DNA of 51,104 nucleotides from Saccoglossus kowalevskii (taxonomy: Eukaryota > Hemichordata > Enteropneusta > Harrimaniidae). Made by a program: the position numbers and the translations under genes. Of the stretch, positions 12,792-26,597 are shown piece after piece. The notes below the pieces were generated by a model. That model searched no databases. It was given only the letters and a program-made list of their open reading frames with translations, and was not told the origin of the DNA. The stretch spans positions 35,555-86,658 of the forward strand of contig NW_003146286.1 in assembly GCF_000003605.2 (NCBI RefSeq). The letters run 5' to 3'. Position 1 is the first letter of the stretch; each line of letters starts with the position of its first letter.

Positions 12792-13095
12792 ATCCTTGGG
12801 GGCGGAGTTACGTCACAGACGTTCTACGTTGCTAAGACGCGCACCACTGTACCACGTATTTTTATGTGCTCTGTGCGCGCTGCTGTGGAACGCCTGTGGA
12901 GCAGGTGAAAACTCGAGAAAACAACGCAAACTCAACTTTGAAGTAATCCTGAACAACCAAATTCATATATGTTACACACGTAGGGCTAATCTTGTTACAC
13001 TGTTCAGGGCACTCTCAACAACCATCGCAAAGTACCGTTTTCTGTGAGTTTTTGGTCTTTGTTTTCACCATACCCGGATGTCCGCCCCCGAGGAT
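12792..13095 (+). mobile_element. MITE with ends ATCCTYGGGGGCGGA (copy 2, inverted relative to copy 1)
   Basis: The element starts ATCCTTGGGGGCGGA and ends TCCGCCCCCGAGGAT. It is collinear with the reverse complement of 9795-10113, with scattered substitutions and small indels. It is a non-autonomous DNA-transposon-type element, about 304 bp against 319 bp for copy 1. The two copies face each other across 2.7 kb. Confidence 0.85.
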
Positions 13096-16000
13096 ATCAT
13101 GATTAATATTCCAAATATGTTTAATATTTACAACGGGAGATTGTGAGGATGGCACACCAAGCCTCGTCTATCATTACTGTAGAAAATCACCAGATGTAAC
13201 GCTGCAGGCGATTGGCTACTTGAGATGCACAGTTGCGGAATAGAGTTGGGCGAATCAGAGATTATGATTACATCCGAGCTCCTCAAACATATTTCCTATC
13301 CACGCTGTATTTTGTATAGATGTTCCGATCTCTAAGATCAGGATTGATTAAAAAAAAACTAATGTTTCCATGACGACAGTATCGTGAGGTCTTTACACAA
13401 CCAGATGGGGTTGATTGGTTAATTGGTTCCCTTATAACATTAAAAATCAGCAAGTCTTATCACCGATTTTGCCTTTAACCAATGTCGATATTGTCATCTT
13501 ATTTATTCTAAAAGTTGACTTTGACGTAAATAATCGGTAGTTTTGTATCCTCTGCTTTCATTGATCTTGTATTTAGAAAATATGTTAAATATAACATTTT
13601 TTCGCGGTCGTTTCTATCAATAAATCAGGTTTTTTACCGTCAACAACAACTCCCATGTGCAAATAAACATCGATTTAAAAAAAAGAGGGAGGAAGAATCA
13701 GCTTTCCGGTCGTCAATCTATGCATGGAAGGTACCTTTCATAATCTATGGGAAGTTTCTGTATGCAAATGAGATGCTAATGAGGAGCCTCGTTTTAAAAT
13801 ACACCAAAATAAAGTTGCCGTAGAAAATAGCAGCCATTTCACAGGTACTTTAATTACCTATACATCAGTTTAGAATTCAAAAATCGTTGGACGATGTATC
13901 TATGCACGTCATGTAAAACTAAATTGATTGCATGACGAGTTCAGAAAACGTTGATTTTTTACTCTCAGCTCTCACATCGTGTTAACTTATTTTAATTACA
14001 TTAACGTGGTGCACAATCAATTCCATTTGTTATTTCTATCGAAACTGCGATCTTGACGTAGTTACACTAACTACCCTCTCTGAAATACAGTGAGTATGTT
14101 TTGGATGGGTGACACTGTGACGTCATTGCACTAACTACCCGCTCTAAAATGAAAGTTGTTTGCTTTAGCTGATCACTTGGGTACTATCTCCACTTTCCAC
14201 CGGAAATCCATTCTGACATTTCGAGTGACGAACGTTACTTGTGCTTCCGGTGCTTGTGTGATTTGTGTCTATTTTTTAGCACTAGTGTTTATTGCTCTAG
14301 GCTCCCCATTACATCAATTGGAACCCCGCGGTCATTAAATTGCGTAATGGACTTTACAGACTAACCCAGTTCTGCTTTGAGCGTGGGAATTTCAGCAATG
14401 TGGCGAAAACATTCATTGAAGTAATAGCTAATGGGAGTAATAACCAGAGTATGTTTACAATTTAAAAATAAAATTCAACAAGACGCATTTTTTTTAGATT
14501 CAGTGACCAATTTCGTTAGATTACACGTGAGTCGTCGACACATGTTGATTCAGACGTAGTTTTCCCATCGGTAGTTCTTCCCATATAGTCACTAGAAGCG
14601 GAAAACCCAGGGTTCCCGGTGTTGGTGGTTGATGCGTAAGCACATTATGCTGTCAAGCTATACAGTGTGATGTAGCCACTACACGGAAGTACGTTCACAC
14701 TAATTTTCAAATGTTGTTAAGGAAATTGAACAAATAATAATACGACATCCCAGTAAAGTTAAGTAAACAATAACCTTAAGTGAACAAAATTACGCCCACG
14801 CTTCAGCTTACTTACTTTCCGGTATCACAAATGGTCCACACCATTAAACAGACCCTGATGGTCGAAGCGATAATATTGTTGCGCGAAGATCCAACCCATA
14901 CAAACATATGTATCTTCGAAAAAGGATCTGTTAACAGATAAAAGCCGACTCGTTGAACCTAAGCACCTCGGGTACCAAATGTGCCATTTTATCATTGCTT
15001 TCAGTTGAGACCGCTTTGTGGTTCATTGCCTCGACGTCATTTCCCACCTGCGAATTCTCCGTTGATTGCGCAATCCGACAAGTGAACTCGTGAATGACGA
15101 CATTACTGACCAAGTAAAAGAAAACTTCTCATGCGTTCAGAGAGTAGGTGTATTGATGTACGATTAGGCATGACTTTATTGATTGCCGTTGTTGCGTACT
15201 TGGGTATAGAGAATTCGCGATTAATTACTGATGAATGTGATTAATTGTGTTTGTTCACCAACTTGTTTTGACCAGGGCTGTAAAAGATACCCACTTCGCT
15301 GTCCATGCTGTGATCACAGCCGACACATCCATCCTAGGGGGGTTCTTCACAATGGGAGGTTTGTGAGAAAAAGACAATATCACGCACACTATCTGATACA
15401 CTCGTCTCTGCATTATACCTACATGATCGCCATTCATTGCGAATAAATCAACACTATTAACGTCGAAATGTCAAAATACACCTTTCAAAACGATGAACAC
15501 GAAAAACGTGCGCTTACTAGAATTCAGTAACACGTCATTGACAAATACGGAGAACAATCGAAACAAAGGGCGTGCTCATTTGCGGGATTTTACTGGTTAC
15601 GCGTCATCGACGTTCATTTGTAGATCGCGACGTTGGAAGAATTAGAAAACCAAACGTAGTTTCAGGGTGGAAAATGTCGAAACGCTAAACCTTGGATAGT
15701 ATCGGATAGATGGATAAAACCAATGTATTTTACATGAGCAGCTTTATAAAACCTGAAACGATCGTGTTGCTTATTAGAGACGACATTTTAATGCGGGTTT
15801 GGTGTTAGGTCAAATGTCGTAACTAGACTTGATTGATTAATGCTGGAATACACATCAAGTAATATGAGAATAATTAAGGCCCATAATTATTACGCATGAA
15901 ATATGCGTTTTCGCAGTCAGTCAATGTATGCACAGTGAACATGAATTCACAAGGAAAGAATACTCGCATCGGATACTTTACTAAGATGTTTATGATCGAC

Positions 16001-16568
16001 ATTTGATTTTAACGCAGGGCTCTATGGAAAAGATTCGAGCCACCACCAAATGCCCTCTACAGTTCAATGTTCTATCCCATAATCCTTTGCAACACATTTC
16101 TTCCCGATAAAGACTGAGAAAAAGAAGCATGCAAGTTTTTGGCAGAAATAAGAACAATTTAAATCGTCACATCATTTGGAGCGTCAGTTTAGAAATACTA
16201 TGTATAGATTTCCTTGGTCGTTCAAGTATATCGAAATCCCGGGCTATGAAACCCGCATTATACTTTTGCATCCCCGACTTTGCAATTGTGTGCAGGACCA
16301 TCTCCTGACCGACATATGGACTCACAAGTGTTTGTACCGTGGACGCATAATGAGAAAATAGTTTTAGAGTAGAAATAAAAAGTAAGGGTATCCTAAAATA
16401 AGCTAATTTTGTAAATAATAGGCACTCACTGAGTTTTTGAGGTTATGTTGGTCCGTTACGTTGTACATGTGTTTGTGTGACAATAACTTAATATTTGTGA
16501 TACGTATTTCGTCATACCTTGTATAATCTAACTGAAAATAAGTTGTTTGTAGCTAGACCTTAGACGAG
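13096..16568. other. Non-coding stretch
   Basis: Apart from the direct repeat at 14053-14150, only short accidental frames are visible. Confidence 0.5.
14053..14150 (+). repeat. Short direct repeat pair
   Basis: TTGACGTAGTTACACTAACT then ACCCTCTCTGAAAT (from 14053) recurs as TGTGACGTCATTGCACTAAC then TACCCGCTCTAAAAT (from 14116), with a period of about 63 bases. It is a local duplication with no recognised family. Confidence 0.7.
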
Positions 16569-16736
16569 AATGGCCGCTGAGATCTCGTTAGAAGCGAGAG
16601 ACACGAGACTTGCTTTGCTCCTTCATTGCATTCGGTCCGTGATCGCGTTCACTGTTCCAAAGGCCATAGTTATTTAGATACAGGTAAAAACATATATCGC
16701 GGCGTTCTCGCGTTTATCGAGATCTCGACGGCCATT
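16569..16736. mobile_element. MITE with long inverted ends AATGGCCG..GAGATCTCG
   Basis: The left end AATGGCCGCTGAGATCTCGT then TAGAAGCGAGAGACACGAG matches the reverse complement of the right end, AATGGCCGTCGAGATCTCGA then TAAACGCGAGAACGCCGCG. The terminal repeats are about 35 bp in a 168-bp element. No coding capacity and no clear target duplication. Confidence 0.7.
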
Positions 16737-18719
16737 TGTGCCATGGGTATATTAGGTCAAAGTTCAACTAGAATATTCAGCGAGATCCAAGTTTGTCGAA
16801 CATTCAAGTACAAAATAGTGCAACGTTATAAATTGTACACGATAAGTGATCACGTGTCAGTCTACTTCACCCCCATTACTTTCAGTTATCAGTTCATCGA
16901 GTTCCCGTGGGAGCACTTTTTGTTAGTTTAAAACTGTGAGGTCACTAGCGTGTACCAGGTGTATGTCAAAGGTCGCGAAATTGGTACATCCTCACTCACT
17001 TTTCTGATTAATTTGCCCTCAGTTCGCTGGCTTAATTAGTGTTAGTCCATGCTCTTGACTTTACTGTTCCAGTTATATTTTACATTCGTATTCCAGATAA
17101 AAAAAAATACCCGTTTTTTGGGGCTAAATATATCTACAAGAACGGCAAAAAAATACATTACACGTGAGTTGATATATAATAAAATTTACACTCGAATTTG
17201 TTTCTGTTGTCATACAACCAGATTATTTTTTACTCGAATAATAAATTCCCTTTTATCTGTTGAAAGAACGTCAACGCCAAGAATCGATAAAAAGACGATT
17301 TGACAATCGATTTATAACCATTTATTACTGGGGATCGCATTTTACGAGGAGGATCAGCTGCATTTCCGACAAGGAAAAACAACGAATACTCGATGATATT
17401 CGTGGGCATTTTGTCAATTATATGCAACCGAAGGTAAAATGGCGGATATGCGTATTTATTACACAAACACTATTTTTGTGTTTTGTTATTTACCACGACG
17501 TCAGCCATGAATTACTGCACAAATTCATCAGCAACAGTCGACACAGGCACAATAGACAACCCAGAATTCATCGGAACCTTCGATGCGCTTACACGACAAG
17601 CGTCCATACAGTCAGTATGTACTAGAAACTCTCACACTATTCTGTCTTCGGTTGTATTAAAATTACATTCATCGCAGAATAGGTCAATTTCGTTTCAGAA
17701 TAAAATCTCTGAGAACTATCCCATAATTATCATCATTGCCAATAATCGAATAATTAATTACGATTTAGTCTTCAATATTTGTAGTACTTATGCCCTTGCC
17801 CATATACAGATACAGCAGTGACAGGGAAGTGTAAATAGGATTACGTAACACCCGTTTTTAAATCGCACATGAACAATAATTAATTAACTCAATACAATTT
17901 CCTGGCTTTAAATGCTTTGAATACACAAAAAAGCATTTCGTAAAATACCATTGTTTTCTGATTGTACACACCTTTTATCAAATTTAGCAACGGTTGTTTC
18001 AAATGTCAAATGTTGCGGAATTAGCTTGTTGTATTATGAGCTGAACAAATTAACATAAAACGATATTCGTTTTCAAAAAACTTGTAGACTCAGAAGAATC
18101 AGAACATTTTGCACTTTTTGATGTGTTTTATCTTCTCACTCGACCGCTGGGAACTCAGTCGAGAAGAATACAGGCGAATACGAGTAAATAGAGGCGAATA
18201 TGTGCGTACATATACGAATTTAGGCAAATACATTTTAAGTTTAATACAGGCATTTAAATAGATGTTGAGATATCATTTCCTGCAATTCAGTCTCTAATTG
18301 TTAATCTAATTTTCTAATCATAATTAACGACGATTTAAATTACAAAATCCTAAATTTAATATCAATCTTCTAATCGGATACCGTCCGTCGTACGCGTTAG
18401 TACATATCGCAACATACTAGTTGTTAGCTAGACTGTAAGTACATTGGCCAATATCAACCAATACAGGCTAACACAACAAGAAGTTATAATTTAATTTCCT
18501 GCGATTTAATTGTTAATTGTTCTTCTATAATTAACGATGAGTCAAATTACTCATTTCGTGCCTGATCAAATGTTTCTGGTCACTAATTATCGGGGAGTTT
18601 AATTCTCATAATATCCGAACTAAATTAACGCTGGACAGAATGCATTACCAGGCGTTCCAAGCTGGTTTGTTTTCGAGGTCTTCGATATTAATGCGGTGAA
18701 TCATCAAAATAAGACTTTA

Positions 18720-18902
18720 TCATAATACAGCGAATATTTTCCCGTCCATGATTGTAATCACATTATATGTGTTCGCACTCGTGGCGTATACCCCGTAACC
18801 ATGATTCACTAACATGATAACAGCTTTCTGCAATTCTAGGGCAAATTCCACAAACGGTTGACCAGGGAATTGCGCCAATGCTGTTTCTACACAACTCAAC
18901 AT
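18720..18902 (-). CDS. Possible small ORF or exon of unknown function
   Basis: From an ATG at 18902 this frame reads 60 codons to a stop, containing FVEFALELQKAVIMLVNHGY then GVYATSANTYNVITIMDGK. The composition is more protein-like than most open frames in this window. The pattern of a helix followed by GY-x-VYAT-xx-N-T loosely recalls the MGS-like fold of carbamoyl phosphate synthase and PurH. The P-FVEF-x-LELQK stretch loosely recalls the middle of an NPR ligand-binding domain, whose downstream exons are expected on this strand. Neither match is convincing. A CTTTTTTCAG acceptor-like site lies at 18951-18960, but all three frames hit a stop just after it, so that acceptor would not give an open exon. 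Confidence 0.15.
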   Translation of the reverse strand: MLSCVETALAQFPGQPFVEFALELQKAVIMLVNHGYGVYATSANTYNVITIMDGKIFAVL

Positions 18903-20252
18903 TGAACTTTGCGCGTACTTGTCTTCTTCAATTAAAGTCAATTGTCAATCCTGAAAAAAGAAATCCCAAAAGACCACCTATAGCACATGTGGTAATTGCT
19001 AGAATAGAATCCGTGACCATCTGACAAAATGGTTTTCACAGCATGTGTCCCCTTAACGCCCATAGGTAGATTAAAAGCTTCGAGTATCCAGCGATTAATA
19101 ACAAGAATGCACAACATGACGACGAAAACCGATTATGCTTTAGGGAAGGACCAATCATCACGATGAGCGCACTTTCCTGTGCCAGTATCGGAACATGCAA
19201 CAATATGTGTTTTCTCTTTCCTTTTGTTTTGTGGACTGAACATATAGTAGCGACGGTGAATGACACATCAACCTGTCCACCGAATGTAAGTTATCACATA
19301 ACCTAAGTACTTAAGGCATAGAACCGTAACTATCATAGACCATTAAGAGCATAATACTCTAGTTGTTGAAATATCGGAAACAGCAAGACGTAGTAGTATT
19401 GGCACCTCGTTTGATATTTAAGAAAAATGTTTTAGTTTAAAGGTTAATATAGCCAATCTCAATATCTAGTTGGTATAGTTATATTTATATAATTAGCATA
19501 ACGCAATAACACAGGATATACTACACATCCTTTTCATTCTAGGAGTTAAGGTAGCGAGAAGGGAAACTTTCACTTTTTTCTTGATTTTTCAAAAAATGAT
19601 AAAACGGTTACTTTAGACCTTGATACATCACCCCAGGTTTACAAAAGATCGAAATTGCGAAATAACGTTGCTCAAATTAGTGACTATACGAGTTTTTTAA
19701 AGATCACGAAAGCCATATCTTGTCTTGTTCTATATTTCGCAGCTCCTAAATGAACACGTGAATCGTAATTCGTGAGCGCTTGTTCGGGGCACTGCAGAAT
19801 ATTCAGTCTCATTTGCATAAATCATCACCGTTCGGATGCATTGTCGACATGATCTTTGAGTGTGGAGTAAAATCAATCCGTGATCTTTACGCAGTAACAA
19901 ATGCCCACTAGCCATGGGTGAACCAAACTTACGTGAATGGATAAGTTGAGTTTGAGGAAATTTAGAAAGTGTATGCCTTTATAACACTTTAAACTGATAT
20001 CTGAGAGTACCGGAATTATAATAATATCATTTTTAACAGTCGTTCAAGAGCTATATACAATTGTAGTGTGAAACCACGAAATGAAATATTAGACTATTTT
20101 GAGAATGGACTTTTAAACTTTCAATTGCCCGCGTGAACCAATCAGAATGCCAATATACTGTATTACGTAATATTAATATAATTAGCCTTTGTTTTGAATG
20201 TGATAACAACCATCGTCCAATCGTATGATTTCATGAGATGAATGTAAACATA

Positions 20253-20264
20253 CCCCCCCCCCCC
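20253..20264 (+). repeat. C12 homopolymer
   Basis: Twelve consecutive Cs, the longest C-run in the window and prone to length errors. Confidence 0.9.
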
Positions 20265-23200
20265 GCACGAGTAATGATGCCATGGCCGATAAGGGCGAAG
20301 ATGGATAACCACATGCCACGTTGCTAACGTATTCATATTCATAGTACGAGACTATTGTTTCCGAGGTATCAATGCACTTTGTAACGTATATAGAAACCCG
20401 GCAGCTCAGGTGTTAACCTGCCTGGCTCGTTGTACTATTTTGCGACGGGTACAATATATTTAAATTTAAAAATTTACGGATTAACTTTCCGGAAATTAAT
20501 ATTTATGGCACCAGCTGTGCGTGATATTTTTAAACGTTTTCAGTTGTCGCCCGAGTATTAAGAGAAATAGTTCAGCAGTTCATGGTGGTTTAACGATACG
20601 GTTTTATGATCCGAGTCAATAAATACATTCAGTGAGTGTTCTGAAAATCACATGTGTTTATTTTTATGTTTTATATGAATATTTAACCAGAAAAATAAAT
20701 ATGATAAATGCACACACGCATGTTATGTATAATCTGAATTACGTCAACAATCAACAATAAGTAATTTTATGGTAAATGTTATCAAACTCGAACATTTCTA
20801 TTTTAAGTTTATTTCCCACTGAACATATTACGATTTCAGATTTGTTAAAAAAAATACCAGACAACAAAAACAACACTACGCAACACTATCTGCCCTGGGT
20901 TCCAGTAAATATTCTCCGAAACATAAGTTGTTTTCCATATTTCTATTGACACATTACATAGTACAATATTACGCGATTGCGTCTATTCTGATTGTTTTTT
21001 ATCTTGCAGTAAATTCTACCGTCAGACATCCGCTACATATACACAAGTCATGGTTCATTTATTTGTGTGCTGGGGGGTATTGATTTCGAAAACGAATCGT
21101 GATAGCATAATTGTGCAGGACGCCATGCATGTGCGCACGTGTTAACGGAGAACACGGACGCAAATCAATATTATCATAACGATACATATCCGCATTGGTG
21201 AGTTAATCATGGTTACTTCTATTCCACTTCATTGGAGCAGGCGAGTAACGCTATTGGATGACTACAGGTCACGTGTTTCAGTTGCTACGATCTTGTTCGG
21301 TCCGGGGCATATGATCCTTTCGGTGACGGGAGAAAGGAATGCGGTTCAATTATCTTCCCATCAAAATGTAATGAAACGTCTCTTAGTTTTAAATAAGTTC
21401 AATTACATTTAACCGTTCAGAGCATATTCCCACAGGATTAATAATACACACTGCTTTTCAGAAGTTGCAATGTAAATATTTGTAAACTTGTAAAAGACAT
21501 TCAAAATTACCGTAGCGCGGTGAGCGCCGCGTCGTTCACCAATCACATACAAGCTTGTCGTTGCGTGTCGTTACACGAGATTCAACAAACAACAAATGTA
21601 TCAAATGAACTAAATAATGAGAGTCGTTCTCCCGACGTATGATTACATTACAGATTATGCTAATGTTATATAATATACCTTATTTCATACGGCCGGCGAA
21701 ATCTCGTTGCGAGCGTGGAGATCCACGCGAATTGTTTTTTTTTCCCAACTACCTCTATTGCGTCCATTTTCCCCATATACCACGGTTTTTATAACCATGG
21801 GAACAGATGATGAAAGTAACAAGGTATTTAAATACTTTTTTTTGAATCGAATACAAGCCATTAATTTATGTGAATTATGGGGAATTATTATTCTGCCTGG
21901 GTTACTGAACGAACACGCGAATGACTACTTATTTTCTAAAAGCTTGGAATCTGACAGGCAGATTTCAGGGAAACTCCCTTTCATTTACATTCCGAATACA
22001 TCACATCACCCTGGGTAACGTGGCTAATCTGATCATATAATTTGTTTAGAGACACCTTTTGAAATGCCAGGACTGGTTACGTCACGTAAAAACTCTCACG
22101 TTATATGATGTTTATATTCAACCCCCCGACGTCACAAAAGAGATTAATGTAGCGTTTACCCTCAAGTCACCACACCAATTACCACTATTTCTACAGCAAA
22201 TTGACAGTCGAGTCATTTAAACGGTGCATTTTAACTGTGCAATATACGGTGTTACTGTGTGACATTTATTTGCACGAATCGCTGATGATTGCCGACACGC
22301 ACATAATAATTGCCGCTCGCATTGTGTGTTCTGTGAGGATATTTAAATTGGCTTCGTAGAGATGAATAACTGACTTGATAATTGAGCTGGTTGAAATTGT
22401 GCAACTAATCAACTACAAAAAATACCGCAGTGACGCGAGCGCTCTATGATCTGCTCTCCCATAAAGGCAAGTATTCTTTGTGATTGGCTCACTGGATACA
22501 CGTGACCCCACGCATGCGCATGGCACACATTTTTGCTGTGTTTGGGTGATACACGGCGTCGTTTTATCGTTGTATAGCTGTGTACAATTGCCTCGATGTA
22601 ATATCGGTACTATATAACATTTGTGACGTATACAAGTGATGCATAGAAGCATTCGCCTTTTCAAATTATATATGTTAGGTTCGTGGAGCCCTTAAATTTT
22701 TTTTTTAACTTTTTTCTTTTATTTAAACGTTGGCCACATATTTTTAACATTATTGATCTCTATCATAAGTAGAATATAATATATCAGTAAATATGATGCT
22801 TTAATGTTGTAAAATGCGAATTGTAGTTTGGTTATTATTTAGAATGTTTCAAACTTGAATAGTTCCCGGCGTTTATGAGTATTGGATATGACATCTTCAC
22901 ACTAAAAACATTCGTCTATTTTTGTTTTCAGACAATGACAGCAGAAGTGTTAAATACTTGAGTAGTCCTAGTTACACATTGTTACATTACTGCAATAAAA
23001 CTAATAACTATCTCAAACGTGTTGACACGTAGGTTGACAAGACTTCAACACAGAGTGAAAATTTCACACGCAAAAAAGCAAAACCTTTGGAGCTTTCCTG
23101 ACCAACTACAAAACACAAGTAGGGAGAATGGCTAATTTACATAATAGTTCACGCAGTGCAAATTTTACAGTTACTTACAATAAAGTAGTCATATCCTCAC

Positions 23201-24067
23201 ATAAACAGTCGTGCTTTTTATTTGCCGTCGAATTACCGCTGATAATACATGTATCAGTTCGCACTCATTTTGTAGCATATTATGATTGGGCGGTTCTTTG
23301 ATTTCATATAGCAATACCATGACCAGTTTACGGCAAATAATCACATGAAGACTCATTAACATATTCAAATTAAGCCAACTGCATTACGAAATGGAAAAAA
23401 AATCCCATAAAGTGTTGTATATTCATTAATAATACACTTACCAAAACGGCATATGACAGGTTAGTTAGGCCGATGCATTTTTAGGCATTTTCAATTCATG
23501 AAGAAATATTATGGTTATTTCCCTTTTCCTATTCGTAGTGTTCTCGCTATATGAAGTACGGGCTAAGATTTAAAAGGAAACTTCCAGTTAAGCCTAATCT
23601 CACGACAAATTTACTTTCTGGATTAAAATTACAATGTTTAACAAAAGATAGATTAACTTTGTAAACAGCATAAACAATAGTGTCCCATGATTCTTTGGTG
23701 CAATCCCTGGGATTGAGCGGTTCCCCTTTAAGCTAATCTCATATGTTTGCATATCGAATAGACCGAATTGCGTTCAAGCTCGGAAGGAAACAGCCGCATT
23801 TTAACTATGAATACTAGTACAGTAACTAGGAAGGTATACATGTTAGTTCCACGCTTATAAAACAATACCAAAAGAATTCAGAAAATACAGATTGTTGAAT
23901 AACAGGAAGTAGGATATAGTCTCATCGTCAGTTTATTATTTTACTAAAGAACAGTGTCCCTAATGCTCGAGTTGATGTCATGTCGAAAATACCATTCCGA
24001 AATGAATAATTATGCATATAATAATAAATCTTCCAAATGGACATTGAATACAATGGCGTTTTGGACG

Positions 24068-24258
24068 CTTAGCCAGAGCTAAACGTTCACGCACACTTCG
24101 TTGGTCCGTGCTGAGGAACTGGACCAGGTCTTAAAAACGGACCAGATTTATTCCGTGCGTTTCTTAGCCCGTGCCAGGCGTTCACGAACGTTTTTTTTTA
24201 GCATGGGCTAAGGTATTTGACCTCTTAGCCCGTGCTAAGGAGCTGTGCGTGAATGCTA
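24068..24258. repeat. Cluster of four TTAGCCCGTGCTAA-like motifs
   Basis: CTTAGCCAGAGCTAAACGTT (24069), CTTAGCCCGTGCCAGGCGTT (about 24162), an inverted TTAGCATGGGCTAAGG (about 24198) and CTTAGCCCGTGCTAAGGAGC (about 24225) recur, often followed by TTCACG or GTGCGTGAA. The motif is itself nearly palindromic. Possibly a degenerate inverted-repeat element; the boundaries are not clear. Confidence 0.5.
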
Positions 24259-25202
24259 CTATTCTGCCGCCAAGCAATAAACGTTGCTACATTATAATAC
24301 TAGTTATTAAATTATATGAATTTTGTTGTGGGTATGTTTTATGTTATTTGGCATCGATAGAGGCATTCATGGCGTGTTTTGTGTATAGCGATAGCTATTA
24401 AGAGATATGATATACGATACAAATAGACCAAGTAATTATCAGTTTTTTGTCCCAGGATATTCGGAAAATTGGATCCCAGAAGTGATTTATTGTATTCAGT
24501 ATTACCATTACAACAATTTGTTTACAAAATTGATGCATAGCGTTACTAGATGAATACAGATTTCAAACACTAGTTCACTACACATAATGAAAGATTAAAA
24601 TGAATAACTGGTTTCAGCAAGATTATTGAAATGAAAATTTCCATGGCTAAAGTCTCCATTATGAGGTGCGGTGCCTGGATTTCCGTTTCACTTAATTCGC
24701 CATAGACTTGATCTGCAATACGCGATAAGTGTTATACATGGTTCAGGTCTGCAATTTGATGCGATTTATAACCACCTCCGAATTCTCCAAACCTAACAGT
24801 ATGACAAAAGCACCAAAGCACCGAATTCCTGTTGCCATGGAGATAGGAAGGGGAATCACGCCATAATTACGGTTTAGCGAATACCAAAACCTGTTCGTAA
24901 TGCTATTTAAATACATGTATATGCCTTTGTGCCTCTCGAGTGAAAAAGTTTTCCCATAATCTGATAACCATATGCAGGAAATATATCAAGCATGCGTCGT
25001 GAATCGCAGACGTAATTTATGCCACGCCATGTGCCATCTTTCAGATCATTTATCAAATAATACCGCGTTCGATTCCGACACTTTACAAATAGACGGAAAT
25101 GCACGATAATTTTGGACTATTGAGAAGAAGCCGAATACTATATTAACTCTCATATTTGGGACTTCATATGTGAAGGGCATCCAAGGAAATATACCAGACA
25201 TC

Positions 25203-25406
25203 GCATCTTTTAAATTAAAGCACTATTCTGATGAAAATCACAAATCTGCATCGCAGAATATTTTTAAAAACATATTCTGCGCAAAACAAAAGGCAGAAAG
25301 GGAGTGACATTGCATCTTTAAACTACTATTTCTGCTGAAAATCGAAAATCTGCATCACAGAGTATTTTTAAAAATCTTGTATTCGCAAAAACAAAAAGCA
25401 GAAAAG
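25203..25406 (+). repeat. Two-copy tandem duplication, about 109 bp
   Basis: GCATCTTTTAAATTAAAGCA through CTGCGCAAAACAAAAGGCAG (25203-25311) recurs from 25312 as GCATCTTTAAACTACTATTT through TTCGCAAAAACAAAAAGCAG. Both copies contain AAATCTGCATCRCAGARTAT. Moderately diverged, no coding signal. Confidence 0.8.
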
Positions 25407-26597
25407 AAACACTTCAAAATGAAATTAAAATTGCGCCCGTGGCTCTCGGCAAAAGAAAAAAAAAGCTCAACGTTCGTGACATATTTAATAACTGTCATAA
25501 GATGTCCATCTACATATCTTGTCAGATGTACCTTGTCTGTACAACACATAATTACGTTATTGAAATATGGAAATTAATCAGCACTAATGTACTCTGGGAA
25601 TGACCTTTCCTTGGCCTTTATCGAAACTCTACAAATGCTTCAAGCTTCGCGAGCTCTGATTAGCGTAACAGGCAGGTCTGGCACATCACTGTATTTCAAC
25701 CATTATTTCATAGCGTATATATCAATTGAGTCGCCATAGCAACCGATGCACTATTATATTACCAAATTCGCTAGGAATCTTAAAGACAGATGAAGTGTGA
25801 ATCAAGTTTAACCGTTGGAAGGAAATTGAGTCGAAATGTGAAACAAAGTGTCGATTAGAAATAGACAGTACATATACACGACCACGTAAAGACGTGTTCA
25901 TACACTTGGGCGCACATCTAAACCAATGCCAATGGTCTCAGAATAATTGACAATCACCATTTGATCTTTTCGCATTTCACTGACTGTCCATTTGTCCCAT
26001 CTCACTGAACACGTTCGAGTCATTGTCTACATGCAACGCCTTTGTATCAAACTTAGGGACGATCCTTTTGTCTGATAGGCGTTCGAAGTCCAACGCCTAC
26101 GGGTCCTTTTTTAAATTGGAGTTCACTGTTTAATGCGATGAGAAAAAATGTTTACTTTTGCTTTCCTGAATCGATTTGTTCCATATTCAATGACACGTAC
26201 AAGCGATACTCGACGTCATCGGCTGCGACACTCCAAAAGATGCTTGCTTAATTTATAAGTAAATGCATAATTCTGGTAGTTTCAGATATCAGTCAAAGCG
26301 AGTTTTCGTTTTAAAATCATTCGCAATTACCGTTAAGCCATAACGTGTATCACGCAGACCCTCCTCGATATTATATAGTGCATCTGCGTTGAAGATACAA
26401 AGGCTGTGATTGGAAGAGAGCCTAATTTAACGTGCTCTAATAATGTGTAACGTTAGTGATGCTGTATTCTGCGTTAGGAATTTGGTTTGATAATTAACTG
26501 CCATACTACACTAGTATTAAGGTACATATCTGCTTTTGATAAAACATTTGTGACTATAGTGTATGTTCTCCGTACTATATCAACACCAAATAGTAAA

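Larger units (their letters stand above)
16737..24067. other. Mostly non-coding stretch, presumed intergenic or receptor intron
   Basis: Holds the low-confidence ORF at 18720-18902, the C-run at 20253 and a fragment at 21685-21715 (CGGCCGGCGAAATCTCGTTG) that resembles an end of the GAGATCTCG MITE. A plus-strand frame near 17258-17433 (containing DKEKQRILDDIRGHFVNYMQ, followed by AAG|GTAAAA) could be an exon but has no recognisable domain and no good acceptor. Confidence 0.45.

Noticed and set aside
15468-15486. TGTCAAAATACACCTTT shared with about 50011-50027
   Set aside because: A single 17-base match without extension on either side; could be chance in AT-rich sequence.
17258-17433. Possible exon with an AAG|GTAAAA donor
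   Set aside because: The frame is plausible but there is no convincing acceptor, no domain, and a competing frame on the opposite strand.
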